The translations under genes and the position numbers were made by a program. The notes beneath the pieces were generated by a model that was not told the origin of the DNA, did not search any database, and saw only the letters and a program-made list of their open reading frames with translations. From Formicincola oecophyllae (GTDB taxonomy: Bacteria; Pseudomonadota; Alphaproteobacteria; Acetobacterales; Acetobacteraceae), in NCBI RefSeq assembly GCF_006542395.2, contig NZ_CP038231.1, positions 1,881,807 through 1,945,806 on the forward strand: a stretch of DNA of 64,000 nucleotides, in the 5' to 3' direction. Positions 50,514 to 60,143 of the stretch are shown here, piece after piece (the first letter of the stretch is position 1; the number at the start of each line of letters is the position of its first letter).

Positions 50514-51239
50514 ATGCCTGAAAGTTCCCCCATGACCGCTTCCACCACCCCTAAGCCGCTTTCCGTCCAGGACCTCAGCCAGGCCGACCAGCGTAACCAG
50601 GCCCAGACAGGGGGCAAGAAACCCGCCAAGAACCAAGGCGCGCGCAGGCCACGCACCATTGCGCGCGTTGGCGCGGTGCAGGCTTTGTTCCAAAAGGAGC
50701 ACAGCGGCCAAAGCGCCCCAGCCGTGCTGCGCGACTTCCTTGAAAGCGGCCGCCTGGCCAAGGGCACCCGCTTTGATGACGGCGCCCTGCCTAACGCCGA
50801 CCGCGACCTGCTGCAGAAGATCCTCCTCACCACCTCAGCCCGTCAGGAAGCGCTGGACGCGGAACTGGCTAGCGTCCTACCCAAAGCCTGGCCGCTGGAG
50901 CGGCTCGACCCCGTTATGCGCGCCCTGCTGCGCGCTGCCGCCATGGAAATGGGCGATGGCGTGCCCCACCAGGTGATCATCAATGAATATGTTGATGTCG
51001 CCCATGGCTTCTTCAGTGGTGATGAACCTAAAATGGTCAATGGCGCGTTGGATGCCCTAGCACGCCAGAAAGCCAAGCCAGTCGTCCCTGCCGCAGCAAC
51101 TGAAGAGGCAGCTGAAGAGGGTGACAAAGCCCCAGCAGCCCCCAGTGAAAGCGTAGCCCCTGAAAACAAAGCGCCTGAAAACAAAGGGAATGAAGGCGCA
51201 GCCAGCCAGGCCAGCGCTGGCACGGCAAGCGCTAGCTGA
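50514..51239 (+). CDS. nusB: Transcription antitermination protein NusB
   Basis: Helical antitermination factor (241 residues, longer than the usual 140-160). The core (about 45-185) includes ARVGAVQALFQKEH and LLRAAAMEM, then VPHQVIINEYVDVAHGFF and the terminal MVNGALDALAR. Extra low-complexity arms occur at both ends: Lys/Gln-rich at the start and Glu/Ala/Pro-rich at the end. The thiL start lies 53 bases after the stop. A second ATG at 50532 is an alternative start. Confidence 0.9.
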   Translation: MPESSPMTASTTPKPLSVQDLSQADQRNQAQTGGKKPAKNQGARRPRTIARVGAVQALFQKEHSGQSAPAVLRDFLESGRLAKGTRFDDGALPNADRDLLQKILLTTSARQEALDAELASVLPKAWPLERLDPVMRALLRAAAMEMGDGVPHQVIINEYVDVAHGFFSGDEPKMVNGALDALARQKAKPVVPAAATEEAAEEGDKAPAAPSESVAPENKAPENKGNEGAASQASAGTASAS

Positions 51240-51291
51240 CCGGCGCACCAACACACCAGACAAGGCACCAGTAAAAGCAAGGGGGTTGATA

Positions 51292-52263
51292 ATGGGTGAG
51301 TTTGATTTCATCGGGCGCCATTTCAAACCCCTTGCGGGGCCGGGCAGCTACGGCCTGCGCAATGATGGCGCCGTGATGAGCGCCCCTTTCGGTCATGAGA
51401 TTGTCGTCTCCAGCGACACCATGGTGGAAAATGTCCACTTCCTACCAGACGACCCGCCAGAGACCGTTGGCAGGAAGTTGCTGCGCTGCAACCTGTCAGA
51501 CCTGGCCGCTATGGACGCTAAGCCCCTGGGCTACACGCTCAACTCCTCCATCCCCCACAAGGGCGGTCCTGAAGGGCGCTATGGGGAGGCCTGGTTCGCG
51601 GCCTTCGCCAAAGGCCTGGCTGAGGACCAGCAGCGCTATGCCATCACGCTGCTGGGGGGGGACACCACCAGCACCTCTGGCCCTTTGGTGATGACGCTGA
51701 CGATTTTCGGCACCGTTGCCGAACACAAAGCCTTGACGCGCAGCGGCGCCAGCGCTGGCGATTCAGTGTGGGTGACGGGCCACCTGGGGGCGGCGCGCCT
51801 GGGGCTTGAAGTCCGCCGGGGCCATTTGGAGGACCCCACAGGCAAGCTGGTGCAGGCCTACCGCCTGCCCACGCCGCGTGTGGGGCTGCAGCTTGGCACA
51901 GTTGCCAGCGCTGGGCTGGACATCTCGGACGGCATTGTCCAGGACGCTGGCCACATCGCTGAGGAATCAGGCGTGCGCCTGCGGCTGGAGGCTAGCCGCC
52001 TGCCCATCGCAGCTGAAGCGGCGGCGGCGCCTGAACATTTCCAGGAAATGCGCCTGCTAGGGGGGGATGATTACGAGCTCCTCCTCACCTGCCCACCTGG
52101 CCATGAGGCGGCGCTGATGGCGCGTGGCCTCATCATGAATGTGCCGCTGACGCGCATTGGCAAGGTGGAGGCCCTGAAGAAGGGTGAAAAGCCAGGAGTG
52201 GTGATGGTAGGCGCCGATGGCAAGCCTCTCTCCTTCACAACGCCAGGTTGGCAGCATTTCTGA
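51292..52263 (+). CDS. thiL: Thiamine-monophosphate kinase
   Basis: Phosphorylates thiamine monophosphate to thiamine pyrophosphate (323 residues). Typical segments: MGEFDFIGRHF at the start, NDGAVMSAPFGHEIVVSSDTMVE with metal-binding Asp, LLGGDTTSTSGP, and LDISDGIVQDAGHIAE. The ATG at 51292 follows a G-rich ribosome-binding site; an earlier frame overlapping nusB was not used. The nusB-thiL order is common in this group. Confidence 0.94.
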   Translation: MGEFDFIGRHFKPLAGPGSYGLRNDGAVMSAPFGHEIVVSSDTMVENVHFLPDDPPETVGRKLLRCNLSDLAAMDAKPLGYTLNSSIPHKGGPEGRYGEAWFAAFAKGLAEDQQRYAITLLGGDTTSTSGPLVMTLTIFGTVAEHKALTRSGASAGDSVWVTGHLGAARLGLEVRRGHLEDPTGKLVQAYRLPTPRVGLQLGTVASAGLDISDGIVQDAGHIAEESGVRLRLEASRLPIAAEAAAAPEHFQEMRLLGGDDYELLLTCPPGHEAALMARGLIMNVPLTRIGKVEALKKGEKPGVVMVGADGKPLSFTTPGWQHF

Positions 52264-52414
52264 AAGGTTGCGCTGCCAAGCGCCAGCGCCCTGACAGCCC
52301 ACAGCGCTGACCTTATCGGCAAGATGCAGCCAAGCCTGGCAGGGCGATAGTCCCCCACCCCAAAAAGGGTTGGTTAAGGCCCTACGCAAACAATAGGCCT
52401 TTGAAGGAGGGGAA

Positions 52415-52777
52415 ATGCGTTATCCCACCGTGATTGAAGCGGGGACAAACAACACGGCCTTTGGTGCGGTGGTGCCAGACCTGCCTGGATGCTTCTCTGC
52501 TGGTGATACCCTGAACGAAGCCTTGAGCACTATTGAGGAGGCAGCCCAGCTGTGGGTGGAAACGGCCCTGGACGCAGGTGAGGAGGTGCCTGCCCCAAGT
52601 ACCTTGGCCGCTCACCAGAAAGCTTATCTGGGATGGTTGGTGGGCTTTGTTACACTTGACCCAGCGTTGCTGGACAACTGTATAGAGCGTGTGAACATTT
52701 CCCTGCCGCGCAGGGTTCTGGGGCGGTTGGATGCCCTGGCCCTGCAAGCGGATGCTGGCACGGTTGGCAAAGTGTGA
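52415..52777 (+). CDS. HicB-family antitoxin, apparently truncated and without HicA
   Basis: 120 residues. The N-terminal part is the partial RNase H-like HicB domain (TVIEAGTNNTAFGAVVPDLPGCFSAGDTLNEAL) and the C-terminal part starts the ribbon-helix-helix (RVNISLPRRVLGRLDALALQAD). The frame then ends early; after the TGA the same frame continues RPMGGYIIAYAPL, resembling the missing RHH helix, so a nonsense mutation is plausible. No hicA toxin gene is seen on either side. AAGGAGG precedes the ATG. Confidence 0.7.
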   Translation: MRYPTVIEAGTNNTAFGAVVPDLPGCFSAGDTLNEALSTIEEAAQLWVETALDAGEEVPAPSTLAAHQKAYLGWLVGFVTLDPALLDNCIERVNISLPRRVLGRLDALALQADAGTVGKV

Positions 52778-53011
52778 AGGCCCATGGGCGGCTACATCAT
52801 CGCTTACGCGCCCTTGGTGGCCATCACGGTGTTGGGGCTGCCAGACAAAGCCATGCATGTGCCCGCCAACCCTGAAGACTGAAGGGGCCAGATGGCAGAG
52901 CCTGAACCATGGGCGCCATCACCACCTCCACAAGCGTGCCAAGGCTTGCTCCCTGGCCGCCAACCTTCCCTGGGGACAGTGGCGTGGGCCAAAACGCCGG
53001 CTTCGCCTATT

Positions 53012-54136
53012 TCACACACCCATGGGCTGTTGCTGGGTCGCACAGTGAATTCCCCCACCTGATTCACCCAGGGGATCGATGTTGAGCATCCTGATTTTCC
53101 GACCAGGATAAAGCTCCGACAATGTCTCTTCAACGATGCCGTCAGTCCGGCTGTCGCCAAATTGGGCGGCGATGACGGCCCCATTGCAAACGTAATAATT
53201 GATGTAGCTCGACACGAAGTCCGGGGCCTTCGACCGTGTGTGTTCAGGTTCTGGCACTGTCACGATCTCAAGCTTGCGGCCTGTCATGCCACGCACCCTC
53301 TTAAGGCAGGCTAATGTCTGATGGGCCGCCCGCGACCAGGGGTCTGTTGGGTCCATGACCGCGTCAACCTGGATAAGCACCTTGCCAGGGCCAATGAAGC
53401 GGGCGAGTGCATCGATATGGTAATCGGTGATGTCAGCGCCAACGATGCCTGGCGCCCAGATCATCTCATGCCCGCCAAGCGCCTGGCAAAGCCGGTGCGC
53501 GATTTCGCTGCGGCCCAAGTGGTTGCGGTTCGCGTTCACCCAGCAACTTGCATGGGCGAGCAGCAGTCCAGCGCCATCATGGTCAACGCCACCCTGTTCC
53601 CCGACCAGGCCCGTTTCCAGCAGGGGGACCTGCAACCGCGCTGCCACCCGTTCAGCCACATGGCTGTCATGGACGCAACGTTGCCTGCCGCCCCAACCGT
53701 TGAAACGCAGGTGCGCGATGGCCAACGCGCCTTTGCCGTCAACGACGAATGTCGGGCCAGAATCGCGGCACCATAGATCGTCAGTCGGAATGTCCCACAG
53801 TTCCACGGCCCCGCTGAGCCCAGACTTGCGGCCTGAACGGGACGTGTCTGCGCCCAGCAGGACGACTGGCTCGAACTCGGCGATGGTGTTGGCAATGTCA
53901 ATGATGGATTGTTGCACCCTCTCCAACTCATGGCGTCCATAGACGGACGCGGCGACAGGCCACTGCATGAAGGTGCGGGTGTGCCGCGCAGCCTCCAGCG
54001 GCATGTGGAACGCCCTCAGGCGCGGGTCTGGCTGGGCTGGGGCTGGCCTCAGGCCAGCGCCCTCCGCCCCTGGGACGAACCCGGCAAGCCCAAGCGTCCC
54101 AAGCGCGGCAAGAGCGCTCCTGCGTGTGAGCATCAC
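53012..54136 (-). CDS. Agmatine deiminase-type enzyme with Tat signal
   Basis: Member of the peptidyl-arginine/agmatine deiminase family (374 residues). The N-terminus carries a twin-arginine signal (LTRRSALAALGTLGLAGFV), unusual for agmatine deiminases, which are mostly cytoplasmic. Active-site segments: DDLWCRDSGPTFVVD, GGVDHDGAGLLL, and the catalytic Cys in GGGIHCATQQQP near the C-terminus. Export suggests use of an external guanidino compound; the substrate is inferred only from the family. Confidence 0.88.
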   Translation of the reverse strand: MMLTRRSALAALGTLGLAGFVPGAEGAGLRPAPAQPDPRLRAFHMPLEAARHTRTFMQWPVAASVYGRHELERVQQSIIDIANTIAEFEPVVLLGADTSRSGRKSGLSGAVELWDIPTDDLWCRDSGPTFVVDGKGALAIAHLRFNGWGGRQRCVHDSHVAERVAARLQVPLLETGLVGEQGGVDHDGAGLLLAHASCWVNANRNHLGRSEIAHRLCQALGGHEMIWAPGIVGADITDYHIDALARFIGPGKVLIQVDAVMDPTDPWSRAAHQTLACLKRVRGMTGRKLEIVTVPEPEHTRSKAPDFVSSYINYYVCNGAVIAAQFGDSRTDGIVEETLSELYPGRKIRMLNIDPLGESGGGIHCATQQQPMGV

Positions 54137-54506
54137 TTTCTGGTCCCTTTGAAGAGAAATGGTGCCGCCCAGCTGTTTTCGCGAACTTCCCTGAACTTTC
54201 CCATGAACAAGGCAAAGCCATTCAATGCGGCCTATGACCAGATTTTGCAGTCAATAGGGGCTTTAAGCCTTCAGGGCTGGGGCACCCCTTTACCTGAGGA
54301 TGGCCACACTGACCAGCCGTGCAAACCGCACAGCAAGGGACGCCAAGAATGGCCCCTTTGGTCCCAGCCAGCTTCAGGGGACAGCACAGCAGGCCTGAAC
54401 CACTCTTTGCCCCAGCATCGGGAGCGCAAAGGCAAAGGCTTGGTGGGCAGAGTGTGGGAAACGCTTAAGGCCATTCTGCCCCAAACTGCTAATTTTTAGG
54501 AATAAA
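54137..54506. other. Intergenic, nothing recognised
   Basis: About 370 bases between the deiminase and tRNA-Ser. A long open frame on the plus strand overlaps the deiminase gene antisense and is rejected. No hairpin with T-run or repeat was recognised. Confidence 0.5.
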
Positions 54507-54597
54507 TGGCGGAGAGAGAGGGATTCGAACCCTCGGTAGGCTATTAACCTACACACGCTTTCCAAGCGTGCGCCTTAAGCCGCTCGGCCATCTCTCC
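54507..54597 (-). tRNA. tRNA-Ser (GGA)
   Basis: The minus strand forms a complete tRNA with a long variable arm: acceptor GGAGAGA/TCTCTCC, discriminator G and encoded CCA, D-loop TGGCCGAGCGG, anticodon loop TTGGAAA (GGA, reading UCC/UCU), long variable arm GTAGGTTAATAGCCTAC, and T-arm GGTTCGAATCC. Confidence 0.97.
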
Positions 54598-54751
54598 GCA
54601 AGCGACGGGCTGAACCATAATCAGGACACCCCCCAAGCGCAAGGGTAAAAGCGCGCCCCCGCACCACTTTCCAGCAAAGCCGTGGCCCGCGAAGCCAGGG
54701 TGTGGGGCCTGGGGCTTGGGAAAGCGCCCGGCCCTTCACTCCAGCCATGGC

Positions 54752-55447
54752 TCAGGGAGTGGGTGTGTTGACGCTGGCGCTCGAAGCGCTGCCAGGCAGC
54801 GAGGAAGCATGGGGGGTGATGGAGGGGAGTGAGTTCACCCCCTCCAGGGAGACAATCGTCATCCACACCTGGCCTTGGCCGTCCGCTGTGTGCAAAGGCG
54901 TGATCATCACCATGGGGTTGACGGCCGAAACGCAGCGGTGGTCCTGCTGGGTGCTGGTCTGGCGGCTGTCCGTGGCCGTGATGGTCTGGTTGACGGTCAC
55001 ATAGGCGCAGACTTCGCCATCATTGATGTGGACAGCGCCTGGGACCAAGCGCAGGCTGACTGAATCGCTGGTGCGGCGCCCAGGCAGCGTGTGCGTGTCC
55101 TCCAGCGGCACAGCCATGCCAGCCAGCGCCGTGACGTTGTCATTGAGGGCATCGCGGCACAGAAGGCTGCGCTGGGCGCAGTGGCCGCCACGGTGGCCCT
55201 TGGCTTTGTAAGCGTCCTTCATCTCGTCAGCCTCGTCACGCGCGTGGCTGAGCTTGCCGTCAATCAAGGTGGAGATGACCTGGAACGTCATCAGGTCCGT
55301 GCTGGCTGGCTGGATAGCGGGGCCGTCATCAGCCAGGGCGGCTGGGGCAGTCGCCAGCAGCCCAACCCCCATGAGGAGGGCGGCGCCAAGGGCTTTGACT
55401 GTGGGGCGCTGCTGCGCACGGGCCGGGCAAGTTGGGTGCGATATCAT
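54752..55447 (-). CDS. Secreted protein of unknown function
   Basis: 231 residues with a clear signal peptide (KALGAALLMGVGLLATAPAALA then DDGP). The mature part is helical first (LMTFQVISTLIDGKLSHARDEADEM), then beta-rich, and contains CAQRSLLCRDAL and CAYVTVN, cysteines that could pair in the periplasm. No family is recognised. A start 48 bases upstream (55495) is possible. It diverges from the Gly-rich secreted gene at 55642. Confidence 0.6.
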   Translation of the reverse strand: MISHPTCPARAQQRPTVKALGAALLMGVGLLATAPAALADDGPAIQPASTDLMTFQVISTLIDGKLSHARDEADEMKDAYKAKGHRGGHCAQRSLLCRDALNDNVTALAGMAVPLEDTHTLPGRRTSDSVSLRLVPGAVHINDGEVCAYVTVNQTITATDSRQTSTQQDHRCVSAVNPMVMITPLHTADGQGQVWMTIVSLEGVNSLPSITPHASSLPGSASSASVNTPTP

Positions 55448-55641
55448 GGAAAGGTCTTTCAGCTGCGGCTGTTTGGCTGGGGCCGTGGGCGCCATCTGGT
55501 CACCTGGCAAGGCAGCGCTCCCCTGGCCGCCCCCAAGGCGCCAAATGTGGTATGGAATGCTTAGCAGAAAAGCGTTCCCACCGCCCGCCCACCTGCCACA
55601 TGGCACCTTTACCCAAAGCGCCCCCCTGCCCAGGAAGCTTC

Positions 55642-56463
55642 ATGAAGACCACATGCTCCACCCCTCCCGCCCTTTTACACCCGTTGCGCCTGGTCAGGGC
55701 GCTGACTGTGGCCGCAACCTTGGCTTGGTGGCCAAGTGCCCCTGCAACGGCCTGGGCGCAGGATTACGGCGATGGCATGGGTAGCGACATGGGAAGCGGG
55801 GTGGAAGGGCCAGGCTCCAGCATGGGGCAGGGCATTGGGGGCGCTGGCATTGGCGCGCCTGGCGTCAATGCCTATGGCCAGGATTCAGGCATGGACAACA
55901 CAGGCCTTGGCGGGGGCATTGGCGGTTCTGGCATCAACAGCGCCGTGCCTGCCCAAGGTGGCGCAGGCTATGGCGGTGGCGATGCCGGCATGGGCCTAAA
56001 CGGTGACCAGGCGGCAGCGCTCCCTGTGGCCACGCCCGAAAACCCCCTTGACCCTAGCCAGCCCCCAGGTGTGCCATCAGGGGCGCAGGGCGGGCAGCTG
56101 CCTCCTGGCTTCGGTGCACCTGAACAGCCAGACGGCTACGCTTTTGGCGCCAATGGCGATTATTATGGCCATGAGGACGACACAGGCCGTTTCTACAGCG
56201 CTGATGGCGCGCTGGAAGGCATGGTCAAGCCCCAGCCCAGCCGTGCGCGCACGCCTGACGTTATCACTGGCCCCCAAGGCACGATGGAAGGGCGCATCGC
56301 TGCGGATGGCGCCATCACGGATGCGCAGGGCCACAACAGGGGGCGCTTGGGCGCTGACGGCGCCGTTTACGGCCCACGCGGGGAGTTTGTGGGCAATGTG
56401 CCCCCTGGTGGCGGCCTGGCAGCGTTTGAGATGCTGACCCACCTGCAGCAGAACGCACCCTGA
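55642..56463 (+). CDS. Secreted Gly-rich protein of unknown function
   Basis: 273 residues. The ATG has AGGAAG at good spacing and leads into a signal sequence (ALTVAATLAWWPSAPATAWA then QDYGD). The mature protein has a Gly/Met/Ser-rich first third (GMGSDMGSGVEGPGSSMGQG), a Pro/Gln-rich middle, and a tail with repeated short strands of the type GRIAADGAITDAQGHNRGRL, as in surface or matrix proteins. No catalytic motif is visible. The next gene begins 63 bases later. Confidence 0.65.
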   Translation: MKTTCSTPPALLHPLRLVRALTVAATLAWWPSAPATAWAQDYGDGMGSDMGSGVEGPGSSMGQGIGGAGIGAPGVNAYGQDSGMDNTGLGGGIGGSGINSAVPAQGGAGYGGGDAGMGLNGDQAAALPVATPENPLDPSQPPGVPSGAQGGQLPPGFGAPEQPDGYAFGANGDYYGHEDDTGRFYSADGALEGMVKPQPSRARTPDVITGPQGTMEGRIAADGAITDAQGHNRGRLGADGAVYGPRGEFVGNVPPGGGLAAFEMLTHLQQNAP

Positions 56464-56526
56464 AGCAGCCATCACCACCCCAAAGCCCTGCAAAACCCTT
56501 CTAAAAATCCCCTAAGGTGAACGACC

Positions 56527-56820
56527 ATGGCCTTGGATAACCTCCCCAACACGCCCCCAACCGATCCGCCACCACCAACGGAAGGCCTGCAGCCACCCCA
56601 GCCGGATGAACCGTGGTTTGAGCAGAAGAAGGGCAGCTATGGCTCTTCCTGGCCTGTGACGTGGCAAGGCTGGCTGGTCATTGCTGCACTGGTTCTGGCC
56701 CTCATGCTTTCTATGGAGCTTTTCAGGGGGTGGGTGCGCCTGGGCGCCCTCCTGGCCTGTGTGCTGGTTTTCGGTGGGGTGACGTGGTTCAAGACCACCA
56801 GCAAGGGCAACGCCCCCTAA
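56527..56820 (+). CDS. Small two-pass membrane protein
   Basis: 97 residues: a Pro-rich soluble start (PPTDPPPPTEGLQPPQPDEPW), then two hydrophobic helices (WLVIAALVLALMLSMEL and LGALLACVLVFGGVTWF) separated by a short polar turn (FRGWVR), and a Lys-containing end. Probably in the inner membrane with both ends on one side. No known family; it follows the Gly-rich secreted protein on the same strand and may be co-expressed. Confidence 0.65.
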   Translation: MALDNLPNTPPTDPPPPTEGLQPPQPDEPWFEQKKGSYGSSWPVTWQGWLVIAALVLALMLSMELFRGWVRLGALLACVLVFGGVTWFKTTSKGNAP

Positions 56821-57228
56821 CCTTACCTTGCCCTCTGTTGGCTGGCTTTAGCGTGAGGGGGCGCTGGCTGGGCAAGCACACCCAAACCCCACGCTATGCC
56901 TACAGTCCGCAAAGTGGGTGCAGCTTAAGCACGTCAAGCGAGCTCAGGGGACATGTTCAGCCGTAACCCCACCCAAAATAATTCATTAGCGCGTTCGAGC
57001 TTTGTCGGCACATCCAGCCATTTCAGCCTGCCGCTGAAGGCAAGGTTCGAAATCCACCTTAACGTGGGCTCTTCAGGAAGACGTGCCCATGGGAAAGGCC
57101 CCAACCACAAACCGCCAAGCGGTTGCGGAAGGGGCCTTCCCGGCCTTCCCGGCCAGCGTCACACCTGGCTGGCCAGCGCGCTTTAAAGCCAGCTTTGGGG
57201 CCGCTCAGCTTTTCAACGCAAAGCTAGC
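56821..57228. other. Intergenic, with one strong hairpin
   Basis: No convincing gene. A hairpin at about 57090-57143 pairs GGAAAGGCCCC with GGGGCCTTCC around CCGC-CAA-GCGG. It lacks a T-run, so it may be an RNA structure or a weak terminator. The rest shows nothing recognisable. Confidence 0.4.
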
Positions 57229-58044
57229 TTAACCAGCGTAGCCGGCGGTCTGCCCACCATCAACGGAAACGGCAGCCCCCGTCATGTAGCTGTTCCAGGG
57301 CGCGCACATCTGGAACACCATGGAGGCGATCTGCGCAGGCTTGGCCACGGAACGCTCAGGCACTGTCTGCAAAATGGCGTCCATGACTGCCTTCTGGTGG
57401 CCGGTGAACTCCTCAATCAATGGGGTTTCAACAGGGCCTGGGCAGATGGCGTTGATGAAAATCTTCTTCTGCGCGTAATCAAGGGCCGCTGTTTTCGTCA
57501 GGCCAATCACGCCAAACTTGGAGGCGCAATAAGCTGCGTAGCCAGCAAAGCCCACTTTGCCAGCGCAGGAGGCTGTGTTGACGATGGCGCCACCGCCTGT
57601 TTTCTCCAGCAAAGGCAGTTCATGCTTCATGCTGAGGAAAACGCCGCGCAGGTTGATGTCCAGAACGCGGTTCCATTCCGTGGCGTCCAGCTCAGCTGTG
57701 GCGGCGGGGGCCTTCTGGGCAACACCAGCGTTATTGAAGGCAGCGTCCAGGCGCCCAAAAGCGCTTTCCACCTTTTTGAGGGCGCTTCCCATGTCATCAT
57801 TATTGCTGACGTCACAGCCGCTGATGACCAGGGCCTTGGGCGCGCCAAGCTCCTCCACCAGGGCTGCGGTCTCAGCCAAGGGGGCCTCTTTGCGGCCCAG
57901 CAGGACAAGCTGGGCGCCAGCGCGGGCGAACTCCAGGGCAGTGGCCTGCCCAATGCCAGAGCCAGCGCCGGTGATGAGGACAACGCGCCCTTTCCAATAG
58001 TCGGCTTGGTGGGCAGGCATGATGCGGTCAGCGTTGAGGGCCAT
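57229..58044 (-). CDS. SDR family oxidoreductase
   Basis: Short-chain dehydrogenase of 271 residues. The cofactor motif VVLITGAGSGIGQATAL, the NNAG motif (FNNAGVAQ), the catalytic Ser in VNTASCAG and YxxxK (YAAYCASKFG) are intact. After the catalytic residues comes CPGPVETPL. The ATG at 58044 has AAGGAG at ideal distance; a longer frame to 58263 is rejected. Substrate not predictable. Confidence 0.9.
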   Translation of the reverse strand: MALNADRIMPAHQADYWKGRVVLITGAGSGIGQATALEFARAGAQLVLLGRKEAPLAETAALVEELGAPKALVISGCDVSNNDDMGSALKKVESAFGRLDAAFNNAGVAQKAPAATAELDATEWNRVLDINLRGVFLSMKHELPLLEKTGGGAIVNTASCAGKVGFAGYAAYCASKFGVIGLTKTAALDYAQKKIFINAICPGPVETPLIEEFTGHQKAVMDAILQTVPERSVAKPAQIASMVFQMCAPWNSYMTGAAVSVDGGQTAGYAG

Positions 58045-58147
58045 GGGATACTCCTTGGGCACGGTCAAAGTTTGGGTTGCACGGGGTGCAGTAAGGTTTG
58101 GTCTGGAAAAACCTCTCCTTACAGACATGGTGCGCTCCAAACGCCTG

Positions 58148-59314
58148 TCAAGCGGCCCCTGGGGTTGTGGGGGCGCTGGCGCCTTCCAGGCGGTCCACGC
58201 TTTGCTGCTGTTCACGCGCGGCCTCGGCCAAGGCTGTGGCGGGCTTGGGCTGCACGCTGGCAATCCAGCTGCGCCACAGCGTGATCATGCAAGCCATGAT
58301 GGCAGGCCCCACGAAAAGCCCCAGCAGGCCAAAGCAGCTGATACCGCCAAGAATGCCCAGGAACGCCCACAGGAAGGGCAAGTTGGTGCGCCCACCCACC
58401 AGCGCTGGCCTGATGAACTGCCCAGCGATCCACATGATGGTGTAACCGCCGATGAACACCCCCACACCCCACATCAGCGACTTGAAGGAGATGATGAGAC
58501 AGCACACAGCCAGAACAGCCGTGCCCACAAAGGGAATCATGGAGCCGATGCCCGTTAGGAACGCCAGTGCCAACGGCTGGGGGGCGCCAGCAATCATATA
58601 GAGCACGCCAATGGCTGCGCCCTCCCCAAGGCCCACCAAGACAAGCCCCATCAGCGTGCCGTAAACGGATTCGACGATTTGGCGGCTCAACAGCTGGCCC
58701 TGGGCGCCAAACAGGCGCGTGACGAGGGCCTGTGTCTCATCAGCTAGGAGGTCGCCGTAGCGGTAGACGAAATAAAGCGCCGTTGTGGCGAAGGAGAACT
58801 CAACGAACCAGTTCAGGACCGACCGACCGCCATTGAGCAGCGAGGAGCCGCCATATTGCGCAATGCTGCCTGTGAGGAAATGGGTGAGGGCCTTCTGGCT
58901 TTCCAGGTTGTCTGTCCACCAGCGGGTCACGTCCTCGCCCACTACGGGCAGGTTGTGCACCCAGCCTGGCACAGGCAGCCCCTGCTTGAGGACGTCAAGC
59001 AGGTAAGGCACGCTTGCCACTGCCTCCTGTGCGGCTTTCAGCGCGATGAAGCACAAGGGCGCTACCAGCACCAAAGACACCACAGCCGTGGCCAGCGTGG
59101 GCAGGATGGTGCAGTTCCAGTTGCTTTCAGCTTTGCCAAGCTTTTGCAGGCGCCTGTAAAGCGGCCAGGAACAAATGGCGAAAATGACGGCCCATGTCAG
59201 CGCGCCCAGAAAACCCCACAGCACATAGAGGGAGGCAGCGATGATGGCGATGGCTAACAGCAGGCGCGCCTGCTTCTGGCGCAGGCTGAACGTGGCGTTG
59301 ATAGGGGGCGGCAT
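58148..59314 (-). CDS. AI-2E family transporter
   Basis: Membrane protein of 388 residues with about eight helices in the layout of the AI-2E/UPF0118 exporter family: paired N-terminal helices (LLLAIAIIAASLYVLWGFLGALTW), a soluble region, then GMIPFVGTAVLAV-like GIGSMIPFVGTAVLAV and the late LPFLWAFLGILGGISCFG. Some relatives export autoinducer-2, others are Na+/H+ antiporters; the sequence does not decide. The ATG at 59314 was preferred to an upstream frame. Confidence 0.85.
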   Translation of the reverse strand: MPPPINATFSLRQKQARLLLAIAIIAASLYVLWGFLGALTWAVIFAICSWPLYRRLQKLGKAESNWNCTILPTLATAVVSLVLVAPLCFIALKAAQEAVASVPYLLDVLKQGLPVPGWVHNLPVVGEDVTRWWTDNLESQKALTHFLTGSIAQYGGSSLLNGGRSVLNWFVEFSFATTALYFVYRYGDLLADETQALVTRLFGAQGQLLSRQIVESVYGTLMGLVLVGLGEGAAIGVLYMIAGAPQPLALAFLTGIGSMIPFVGTAVLAVCCLIISFKSLMWGVGVFIGGYTIMWIAGQFIRPALVGGRTNLPFLWAFLGILGGISCFGLLGLFVGPAIMACMITLWRSWIASVQPKPATALAEAAREQQQSVDRLEGASAPTTPGAA

Positions 59315-59529
59315 AAAGGTGGGCACTCTCCGGGCGGGGCAGGGCAGGGGGCAGGGCTGGCATGCCCTGGTTTTCCCTGAGCGTTGGCGCCAGCCCCTGA
59401 CAAAGCCAATTGAAATCACGTGAGACCAGGGTGAAATCAGGTGAAATCAGGCCATTGAAAATCAGGTCGTCATGGTCCTGAAACTAGCAGGGCTGGTAAG
59501 CCCCAGGCCAGGGGGCAGGCCATAGGACC

Positions 59530-60054
59530 TCAGCGCCCTGTGCTGCCATAGCCCCCAGCGCCGCGCTGGGTGGGGGGCAGGGCGCTGGCAGCGGTGAAGC
59601 TAGCGCGCACCACAGGGCTGATAACGCCTTGGGCGATGCGGTCGCCCCGCATGACACTAAATGGCTCCTGCCCCAGATTGATGAGGAGGATCTTCAACTC
59701 CCCCCTGTAATCGGAATCCACCGTGCCAGGGCTGTTCAGCACGGTAATGCCATGGCGCAGCGCCAAGCCTGAGCGTGGCCTGACCTGGAGCTCATAGCCA
59801 GCGGGGATGGCCATGGCCAGGCCAGTGGGCACCAAGGCGCGCCCACCTGGGTGGATAACAAGTGGCTCATCCTCAGCGACATCTGCCTGCAGGTCGAACC
59901 CCGCCGCCCCCTCGGTTGCGTAGCTGGGCAGCGGCAGTGGCTTGTTGGGCGTGCCCGTCTGCAGGTCAGTGTCGCCTTGGGCAGGGTGCAGGGCCAGGCG
60001 CTGGACGGGCACGTCAATCATCATGGTGGCCATCGTAGTGGCGGGTTCAGTCAT
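59530..60054 (-). CDS. dut: dUTP diphosphatase
   Basis: Trimeric dUTPase (174 residues) that hydrolyses dUTP to dUMP, keeping uracil out of DNA. All five motifs are present: [49 protein letters not shown] and the C-terminal [11 protein letters not shown]. The first ~35 residues are slightly longer than usual. It is 89 bases downstream of coaBC on the same strand, a common arrangement. Confidence 0.96.
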   Translation of the reverse strand: MTEPATTMATMMIDVPVQRLALHPAQGDTDLQTGTPNKPLPLPSYATEGAAGFDLQADVAEDEPLVIHPGGRALVPTGLAMAIPAGYELQVRPRSGLALRHGITVLNSPGTVDSDYRGELKILLINLGQEPFSVMRGDRIAQGVISPVVRASFTAASALPPTQRGAGGYGSTGR

Positions 60055-60143
60055 AAGACCTCCCTGAGGGGCTCTGAAGGTGGGGGAAGGGATTAGAAAA
60101 AAGAATTGACGTTAGATTGGATGAAGTGTGGCCCAAAACACCT

